From Pseudoxanthomonas sp. (lineage in GTDB: Bacteria > Pseudomonadota > Gammaproteobacteria > Xanthomonadales > Xanthomonadaceae): 5,997 nucleotides of DNA. The position numbers and the translations under genes were made by a program. Shown here one piece after another: positions 1 through 3,964 of the stretch. The DNA is taken from contig JAJAZJ010000253.1 in assembly GCA_026785795.1 (NCBI GenBank), positions 1-5,997 on the forward strand. Direction: 5' to 3'. The stretch's first letter is position 1, and the number at the start of each line of letters is the position of its first letter. Below the pieces are notes generated by a model. That model did no database searches, had not been told where the DNA came from, and saw nothing but the letters and a program-made list of their open reading frames with translations.

Positions 1-341
1 TCCACCGGCACGTCCAGCACCACCCAGCCGTGCTCCACCGCGCCGCCCTGTGCATCGCTGCCCAGCGCAGAGTGACGGCGGTAGCCATGCGCGTCCAGGC
101 TGGCCTGAAGACGCCGATCGGACGCCAGGTTCTGTTCCAGGCCGGCCTCATCTGGCGCCGGATTCCACGCAGTGATGAACAGATAGCTTTCGCCACCCAG
201 CTCGCGCTCGACATCAGCGGCCAGCTGGCCCACCCCGAACAGCCACTCACGGTGGCCAAGGGTGACGAAGTAGTGCGCGCTGGCGTAGGCCTCCGCGAGT
301 GAGGCCGTTAGGTCATCATGCCGGGCATCAGTTGCGTCCAT
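1..341 (-). CDS. DUF3293 domain protein, N-terminal part (runs off left edge)
   Basis: Reading the minus strand from the ATG at 341-339 gives 113 codons without a stop, and the frame is still open at the edge. The protein begins MDATDARHDDLTASLAEAYA and contains SAHYFVTLG near residues 21-29 and the block YLFITAWNP at about 53-61. A short N-terminal helix, then an aromatic strand, then F-I-T-A-W-N-P followed by an Asn in a helix (N71) is the pattern I associate with the DUF3293 family. These are small bacterial proteins of about 130-150 residues with no known function, so about 20-40 residues are probably missing. There is no signal peptide or membrane segment. The gene is divergent from the aminotransferase, with 61 bp between the starts. 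The start is supported by the open frame and family-like spacing. The Shine-Dalgarno sequence is weak (a purine-rich GGAAAAGCG lies rather far upstream). The family call is from memory of the motif. Confidence 0.78.
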   Translation of the reverse strand, partial: MDATDARHDDLTASLAEAYASAHYFVTLGHREWLFGVGQLAADVERELGGESYLFITAWNPAPDEAGLEQNLASDRRLQASLDAHGYRRHSALGSDAQGGAVEHGWVVLDVPV

Positions 342-371
342 GAGCCATCATCGCTTTTCCTGGAGTTTGCG

Positions 372-377
372 TACACT
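372..377 (+). promoter_or_regulatory. possible -10 element for the aminotransferase gene
   Basis: TACACT matches TATAAT at four of six positions. It lies 25 bases before the ATG, so a transcript starting around 384 would carry the GGAG ribosome site. No convincing -35 hexamer stands 16-18 bp upstream, so this is only a candidate within the 61-bp divergent gap. Confidence 0.25.
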
Positions 378-392
378 CCCGACCTGACCTTT

Positions 393-396
393 GGAG
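393..396 (+). promoter_or_regulatory. ribosome binding site that decides the aminotransferase start
   Basis: GGAG lies six bases before the ATG at 403. This supports ATG 403 over the in-frame TTG at 391, which would include the GGAG in the coding sequence and has no ribosome site of its own. Confidence 0.65.
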
Positions 397-402
397 CCGC
401 AG

Positions 403-1551
403 ATGCAGCCGAACACCAAACTGCCCAAGGTGGGCACCACCATCTTCACGGTCATATCGCAGCTGGCGGCCGAACATGGCGCGGTCAACCTTGGTCAGGG
501 GTTCCCGGACTTCGCCGTGCCGCAGCGCCTGGTTGATGAGCTGGCCCGGGCCATGCGCGACGGACATAACCAGTACCCGCCCATGACCGGTATTCCGGCG
601 CTGCGCCAGGCCATCGCGTCCAAGGTGCTGCGCTGCTACGGCGGCGAAGTGGACCCCGACACCGAGGTTACGGTCACCAGTGGCGCCACCGAGGCGATTT
701 TCAACGCCATCCACGCGGTGGTCCGCGCCGCCGAGGAGGTCATCGTGCTGGACCCGGCCTACGACTGCTATGAACCTGCGATCGAGCTGGCCGGGGCGCG
801 TGCCGTGCACGTAGCGCTGGATCCGCAGAGCTTCGCCGTGGACTGGCAGCGGGTGCGCGACGCCATCACCCCGCGCACCCGCATGCTGATGATCAACAGC
901 CCGCACAACCCATCCGGGGCGATGCTTGACCAGGCTGACCTGGATACGCTGGCCGGGATCCTGCGGGGCACCGACATCGTGCTGCTGTCCGACGAAGTCT
1001 ACGAGCACATCGTGTTCGACGGACGCCGGCATGAATCGGTATTGCGCCATCCCGAACTGGCTGCGCGTGCCTACGTCATTTCCAGCTTTGGCAAGACCTA
1101 CCATTGCACCGGTTGGAAGATCGGCTACGCCATCGCGCCGCCGGCCCTGACCGCGGAATTCCGCAAGGTGCACCAGTACAACACCTTCACCAGCTTCTCA
1201 CCCGCGCAGCATGCGTTCGCGGCCATGCTGCGCGACGAACCGGAGCATGACCAGCAGCTCGGCGCCTTCTATCAGGCAAAGCGCGACCGCTTCCGCGAGC
1301 AGCTGCTGTCCACGCGGCTGCTGCCGCTGCCGGTTCCCGGCGGCTATTTCCAGCTGGTGGACTACTCGGCGGTCAGCGACCTGGCCGATGCCGAATTTGC
1401 AAAGTGGCTGACCGTGCAGCACGGGGTGGCGGCGATTCCGCTGTCGCCGTTCTACGCGACGCCGCCCGCGGGCCAGCGCCTGGCGAGGCTCTGTTTTGCC
1501 AAGAATGAAGCGACCCTGGATGCAGCGATTGAACGATTGGTGAAGCTATGA
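403..1551 (+). CDS. ybdL: methionine/glutamine aminotransferase, YbdL type (PLP fold type I)
   Basis: This 382-residue protein is a class I/II aminotransferase that uses pyridoxal phosphate in the cytoplasm. The E. coli relative YbdL has almost the same length and prefers methionine. Related glutamine transaminase K/KAT enzymes use glutamine, aromatic amino acids and KMTB. Visible motifs are GQGFPDF at 31-37, NQYPPMTG at 56-63 with Tyr58, and SGATEAI at 93-99. NSPHNPSG at 165-172 carries the cofactor-contacting Asn169, and SDEVYEH at 196-202 carries Asp197 and Tyr200. SSFGKTYHCTGWKIGY at 227-242 carries the Schiff-base Lys231. Arg362 in ARLCFAK should bind the substrate carboxylate. The SFGKTYHxTGWK and VHQY blocks and the closing HGVAAIPLS...RLCFAK resemble YbdL closely, not just aminotransferases in general. 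The omega-amidase gene follows on the same strand after 348 bp of repeats. Family assignment is firm. Exact substrate preference is inferred. Confidence 0.93.
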   Translation: MQPNTKLPKVGTTIFTVISQLAAEHGAVNLGQGFPDFAVPQRLVDELARAMRDGHNQYPPMTGIPALRQAIASKVLRCYGGEVDPDTEVTVTSGATEAIFNAIHAVVRAAEEVIVLDPAYDCYEPAIELAGARAVHVALDPQSFAVDWQRVRDAITPRTRMLMINSPHNPSGAMLDQADLDTLAGILRGTDIVLLSDEVYEHIVFDGRRHESVLRHPELAARAYVISSFGKTYHCTGWKIGYAIAPPALTAEFRKVHQYNTFTSFSPAQHAFAAMLRDEPEHDQQLGAFYQAKRDRFREQLLSTRLLPLPVPGGYFQLVDYSAVSDLADAEFAKWLTVQHGVAAIPLSPFYATPPAGQRLARLCFAKNEATLDAAIERLVKL

Positions 1552-1596
1552 GAAGACGCAGGATCGATTGCGGAAGCGCCGCATGGCCGCCTGAGA

Positions 1597-1628
1597 GCAT
1601 GACCGCATGACCGCATGACCGCATGATT
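1597..1628 (+). repeat. 8-bp tandem repeat, four units
   Basis: GCATGACC occurs three times in perfect tandem, followed by GCATGATT. The same array has three units in copy 2 (1748-1771). Each unit carries an ATGA, but no ribosome site or open frame follows, so I read this as a short variable-number repeat and not a coding signal. Confidence 0.9.
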
Positions 1629-1631
1629 GTC

Positions 1632-1699
1632 GTAGGAGCGACGTAAGTCGCGATAGGGCTCCACCGGGAGAACTTCATCGCGACTTGCGTCGCTCCTGC
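1632..1699. repeat. inverted REP-like pair, hairpin 1
   Basis: The left arm 1632-1654 starts with a GTAG head, followed by GGA and a small palindrome (GCGAC, loop GTAA, GTCGC at 1638-1651). The right arm 1677-1699 is its inverse, identical at 21 of 23 positions, and the two differences keep G-U pairs in RNA. The loop is 22 nt (1655-1676). A GTAG head plus short palindrome is the known design of REP sequences mobilised by RAYT (Y1 tyrosine) transposases, including GTAG elements of Stenotrophomonas. No RAYT gene lies in this window. AAAA after the right arm (1701-1704) is not a terminator U-tract on the plus strand. Confidence 0.82.
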
Positions 1700-1747
1700 T
1701 AAAAGGATGCAGGATCGATGCTGGAAGCGCTGTATGGCCGCCTGAGA

Positions 1748-1771
1748 GCATGATCGTATGACCGCATGATT
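1748..1771 (+). repeat. 8-bp tandem repeat, three units
   Basis: The units are GCATGATC, GTATGACC and GCATGATT. They are less perfect than in copy 1 and one unit shorter. The last unit, GCATGATT, is identical in both copies and leads into GTCGTAG and the REP. Confidence 0.88.
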
Positions 1772-1774
1772 GTC

Positions 1775-1842
1775 GTAGGAGCGACGTAAGTCGCGATGGG
1801 GGTCTGCCAGGAAAGATTCATCGCGGCTTACGTCGCTCCTAC
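1775..1842. repeat. inverted REP-like pair, hairpin 2
   Basis: The left arm 1775-1797 is identical to the left arm of hairpin 1. The right arm 1820-1842 is its inverse at 22 of 23 positions, the exception being a G-U compatible change. The loop 1798-1819 is again 22 nt. RNA from either strand would fold into a 23-bp stem. With no poly-U run, it is more likely a stabilising or attenuating structure than an intrinsic terminator. Confidence 0.84.
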
Positions 1843-1867
1843 CTCGCTCCTACGCCGCTGCTACGAC
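1834..1867 (+). repeat. 11-bp-period tail of REP end sequence
   Basis: CGCTCCTAC occurs at 1834-1842 and 1845-1853, and CGCTGCTAC at 1856-1864, so the end of the right REP arm is repeated three times with an 11-bp period. The last unit continues as CTACGAC, the inverse of the GTCGTAG that starts the left arm (1772-1778). This suggests the original element closed symmetrically there before local expansion. Confidence 0.75.
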
Positions 1868-1889
1868 GTTTCTGGCCAACCAATTTAAA

Positions 1890-1895
1890 AAGGAG
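1890..1895 (+). promoter_or_regulatory. ribosome binding site of the omega-amidase gene
   Basis: AAGGAG inside an A-rich stretch (TTTAAAAAGGAG) ends four bases before the ATG at 1900. It is the strongest Shine-Dalgarno sequence in the window and fixes this start. Confidence 0.8.
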
Positions 1896-1899
1896 TGAC

Positions 1900-2697
1900 A
1901 TGCAGGACCTGAGGATTTCGCTGGTGCAGGGCGCCACCCGCTGGCACGACCCCGCCGCCAACCGCGACTACTACGCAGGGCTGGCGAGGCCGCTGGCCGG
2001 AAACAGCGACCTGGTGATCCTGCCGGAGACTTTCACCAGTGGTTTCAGCAACGATGCCATCGACAGGGCAGAGACCATGGATGGACCGACGGTGGCCTGG
2101 ATCAGGGAACAGGCCGTGCTGCTGGGCGCCGCCGTGACCGGCAGCGTGCAGCTGCGAACGGACGACGGTGTGTACAACCGGCTGCTGTGGGCAACGCCGG
2201 ATGGGGAGCTTCAGTATTACGACAAGCGCCACCTGTTCCGCTTTGCCGGCGAACACAGGCGCTACGCCGCAGGCAGCCGGCGCCTGACCGTGGAATGGAA
2301 AGGCTGGCGGATCAATCCGCAGGTCTGCTACGACCTGCGCTTCCCGGTGTTCTGCCGCAACCGCCATGACGTGGAGCGGCCCGGCCAGCTGGACTTCGAC
2401 CTGCAGCTTTTCGTGGCCAATTGGCCGTCGGCACGTGCCCCTGCATGGAACATCCTGCTGCGGGCCAGGGCCATCGAGAACCTGTGTTACGTCGCTGCGG
2501 TCAACCGCGTGGGCGTTGACGGCAACGACCTGGCCTATTCCGGCGACAGCGCGGTGATCGATTTCCTGGGCCAGCCGCTGGTCGAGGCCGGTGATGCCGA
2601 AGGCGTGGCCAGCGCCGTGGTTTCAGCCGCGGCGCTGGCTGCCCATCGCGAGCGCTTTCCGGCGATGCTCGATGCTGACCGCTTCAGCATCGCCTAG
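1900..2697 (+). CDS. yafV: omega-amidase, nitrilase superfamily (YafV type)
   Basis: This 265-residue carbon-nitrogen hydrolase should act in the cytoplasm. It would hydrolyse 2-oxoglutaramate (and 2-oxosuccinamate) to the 2-oxo acid and ammonia. The nitrilase triad is visible: Glu43 in LPETFTSGF (41-49), Lys109 in YYDKRHLFR (106-114) and Cys143 in QVCYDLRFP (141-149). Glu118 in GEH is the usual second glutamate. FVANWP (171-176) and RARAIEN (188-194) are family blocks, and the YDKRHLF, CYDLRFP and ANWP blocks match E. coli YafV closely. Compared with YafV as I remember it, there is a small insertion around residues 157-166 before the FVANWP strand. The gene follows the aminotransferase, which produces its expected substrate, so the two probably form the glutamine transaminase/omega-amidase route that also salvages methionine from KMTB. 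Family assignment is firm. The substrate is inferred from family and context. Confidence 0.92.
   Translation: MQDLRISLVQGATRWHDPAANRDYYAGLARPLAGNSDLVILPETFTSGFSNDAIDRAETMDGPTVAWIREQAVLLGAAVTGSVQLRTDDGVYNRLLWATPDGELQYYDKRHLFRFAGEHRRYAAGSRRLTVEWKGWRINPQVCYDLRFPVFCRNRHDVERPGQLDFDLQLFVANWPSARAPAWNILLRARAIENLCYVAAVNRVGVDGNDLAYSGDSAVIDFLGQPLVEAGDAEGVASAVVSAAALAAHRERFPAMLDADRFSIA
2670..2692. terminator. perfect 9-bp hairpin at the end of the omega-amidase gene
   Basis: CGATGCTGA (2670-2678) and TCAGCATCG (2684-2692) are exact inverses around a 5-nt loop. They overlap the last codons of the omega-amidase gene, at the meeting point of two convergent genes. No U-run follows on either strand, so intrinsic termination is uncertain. 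It could aid termination or protect the 3' end of either transcript. Confidence 0.4.
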
Positions 2698-2702
2698 CAG
2701 GC

Positions 2703-2725
2703 CGACGTGCGCCTGCGTCACGTCG
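2703..2725. terminator. second inverted repeat in the convergent junction
   Basis: CGACGTG (2703-2709) and CACGTCG (2719-2725) are exact inverses around a 9-nt loop. They straddle the 20-bp gap and the stop codon of the sugar dehydrogenase. Together with the hairpin at 2670-2692 they may act as a bidirectional terminator, but there is no poly-U tract. Confidence 0.35.
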
Positions 2726-3911
2726 CTTCGGGTGGGTCGATGCGCAAGAGCTTGCCGTTGGCTTCATCGGTGAGCACATAGACCGCGCCGTTCGGCCCGA
2801 TGCGCACGTCGCGGATGCGCTCGCCGACGCTGTCCAGCAGGCGTTCCTCGCCGACGATGCGGTCGGCATCCAGGCTGAGGCGGATCAGGTTGCTTTCCGC
2901 CAGTGCGCCCAGAAACAGGCTGTCGTTCCATGGCGTGCCGGGCCTGCCGGTATAGAAGGCCATGCCGCTGAGCCCCGGTGACTTGGCCCACACGTGGTGC
3001 GGTGGCTCCATGCCCGGCTTGGCGGACCCCTCCGCCTCAGGGATGCGCATGCCGGAGTAATTGATACCGTGGGTGATCACCGGCCAGCCATAGTTCAGGC
3101 CGGGCCGCGGCAGGTTGAGTTCGTCGCCGCCGCGCGGGCCATGCTCACTTTGCCAAAGCTTGCCGGTGCGCGGGTCGAAGGCCATGCCCTGCACGTTGCG
3201 GTGGCCCAGGCTCCAGATTTCAGGCCGCGCTTCGGGTTGGTCCAGGTAGGGGTTGTCCCGGGGAACGCGGCCTTCGCCATCCACGCGCACCAGCTTGCCC
3301 TGCAGCACGTCCAGCTGCTGGGCGCTGGCGCGGTTGTTGCGATCGCCCTGGCCGATGAAAAGATGGCCCCGGTCATCGAACGCCAGGCGTGAACCGAAGT
3401 GGTTCGCCCCCTCCAGCTTCGGTAGCTGCCGGTAGATGACCTTCACGTCGCTCAGGCCGGTCGGGCCCAGCGTTGCAGAGGCGACGGCGGTACCCGCAGT
3501 GCCGCCCTCGCCTGGTTCGGCATAGCTCAAATACAGACGTTGGCTGCTGGCGAAATCGGGTGCCAGCGCCAGGTCCAGCAGGCCCCCCTGGCCCTCGGCG
3601 AGGACCGGCGGAACGCCATCCAGCGGTGCCGAGACGGTGCCGCTGGCGCTGATCCGGCGCAGTTGGCCGGTGCGCTCGGTGACCAGCATCGAGCCATCGG
3701 GCAGGAACGCGAGCGACCACGGGTGTGACAGCCCGCGGGCCATCTCCGTGACCTTGTACGGGCCGGACGTGCTTGCCATGGTGCGGGCGGCGGGCGGCGC
3801 GGATGCCGCTCCCGCCGATCCAGCGGGCGTGGCAACCGGTCCGGGCTTGCAGGCGGCCAGCATGAGCAGCCAGGCGGGGACCAGTATCCAGCGGGTCAGG
3901 GCGCAGTACAT
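2718..3911 (-). CDS. yliI: PQQ-dependent aldose sugar dehydrogenase, lipoprotein (YliI/Asd type)
   Basis: This 397-residue protein belongs to the soluble-glucose-dehydrogenase-like six-bladed propeller family. E. coli YliI (Asd) oxidises aldoses to lactones with PQQ in the periplasm. The N-terminus has a hydrophobic stretch (residues 8-20) ending in the lipobox LAAC with Cys21, then an Ala/Pro/Gly-rich linker to about residue 50. I therefore expect an outer-membrane lipoprotein facing the periplasm, since Lys22 is not an inner-membrane retention signal. The propeller starts at LSHPWSLAFLPDG (61-73). Conserved blocks are EGQGGLLDLALAPDF (106-120), NHFGSRLAF (170-178) with His171, and GQGDR (187-191). 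Further blocks are SLGHRNVQG (234-242) with His237, Arg238 and Asn239, SEHGPRGGDELN (255-266), NYGWP (273-277), and IRDVRIGPNGAVYVLTDE near the end. No PQQ synthesis gene is in the window. The exact sugar is unknown. Confidence 0.9.
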   Translation of the reverse strand: MYCALTRWILVPAWLLMLAACKPGPVATPAGSAGAASAPPAARTMASTSGPYKVTEMARGLSHPWSLAFLPDGSMLVTERTGQLRRISASGTVSAPLDGVPPVLAEGQGGLLDLALAPDFASSQRLYLSYAEPGEGGTAGTAVASATLGPTGLSDVKVIYRQLPKLEGANHFGSRLAFDDRGHLFIGQGDRNNRASAQQLDVLQGKLVRVDGEGRVPRDNPYLDQPEARPEIWSLGHRNVQGMAFDPRTGKLWQSEHGPRGGDELNLPRPGLNYGWPVITHGINYSGMRIPEAEGSAKPGMEPPHHVWAKSPGLSGMAFYTGRPGTPWNDSLFLGALAESNLIRLSLDADRIVGEERLLDSVGERIRDVRIGPNGAVYVLTDEANGKLLRIDPPEAT

Positions 3912-3915
3912 GTAG

Positions 3916-3922
3916 TCACCTC
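3916..3922 (-). promoter_or_regulatory. ribosome binding site of the sugar dehydrogenase
   Basis: On the minus strand GAGGTGA lies four bases before the ATG at 3911. It is a strong match to the anti-Shine-Dalgarno sequence and supports this start, which gives a complete lipoprotein signal peptide. Confidence 0.75.
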
Positions 3923-3964
3923 GGGTTGTCGTGGCGCGGTTGCGATCGGGTACAGATTAGCAAC

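Larger units (their letters stand above)
1558..1699 (+). repeat. repeat module copy 1 (leader, 8-bp tandem repeat, REP hairpin)
   Basis: First copy of a directly repeated module. Its opening 45 bases (1558-1602, beginning GCAGGATCGAT) match 1709-1753 at 40 of 45 positions by eye. They are followed by four GCATGACC-type units and the inverted REP pair. The offset between copies is 151 bp at the start and 143 bp at the hairpin, and the 8-bp difference equals exactly one tandem unit. The two copies therefore arose by duplication and then differed by gain or loss of one unit. Confidence 0.85.
1709..1842 (+). repeat. repeat module copy 2 (leader, 8-bp tandem repeat, REP hairpin)
   Basis: Second copy of the same module, with the same order of parts: leader at 1709, three 8-bp units, and an inverted REP pair. 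Its hairpin loop has the same 22-nt length as in copy 1, although the loop sequences have diverged. Several stem bases differ from copy 1 only by changes that keep G-U pairing. Confidence 0.85.
1552..1899. other. 348-bp non-coding gap filled by repeats
   Basis: No plausible gene lies between the aminotransferase stop and the omega-amidase ribosome site. The stretch holds two copies of one repeat module, each ending in a long REP-type hairpin, then a short 11-bp-period tail and about 26 bases of AT-richer leader before the ATG at 1900. The minus-strand reading frames that cross it simply translate the repeats twice, and I do not regard them as genes. The hairpins could attenuate transcription or protect mRNA ends between the two genes. 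Whether the two genes share a transcript cannot be told from sequence. Confidence 0.85.

Noticed and set aside
391..402. TTG start four codons upstream for the aminotransferase
   Set aside because: The GGAG ribosome site at 393-396 would lie inside the coding region. ATG 403 has correct spacing.
328..1173. 281-codon minus-strand open frame opposite the aminotransferase
   Set aside because: It lies antisense to a well-supported enzyme gene, its composition (Arg/Gly/His/Val-rich) is typical of a GC-rich shadow frame, and it overlaps the real DUF3293 start region.
1373..1751. Two minus-strand frames crossing the repeat region with similar peptides (MLSGGHAALP / MLSGGHTALP)
   Set aside because: The similarity is only translation of the duplicated DNA module. 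They lack ribosome sites and run into the aminotransferase on the opposite strand.
1632..1842. Intrinsic terminators formed by the two REP hairpins
   Set aside because: The stems are strong, but no U-tract follows either one on the plus strand. They are better described as REP-type structures.
1597..1867. CRISPR array
   Set aside because: The repeats are 8-bp and 11-bp tandem units and two hairpin modules without regularly spaced unique spacers, and there are no cas genes.
1552..1899. tRNA, small RNA gene or insertion sequence in the gap
   Set aside because: No cloverleaf or transposase frame is seen. All structure is explained by the duplicated repeat module.
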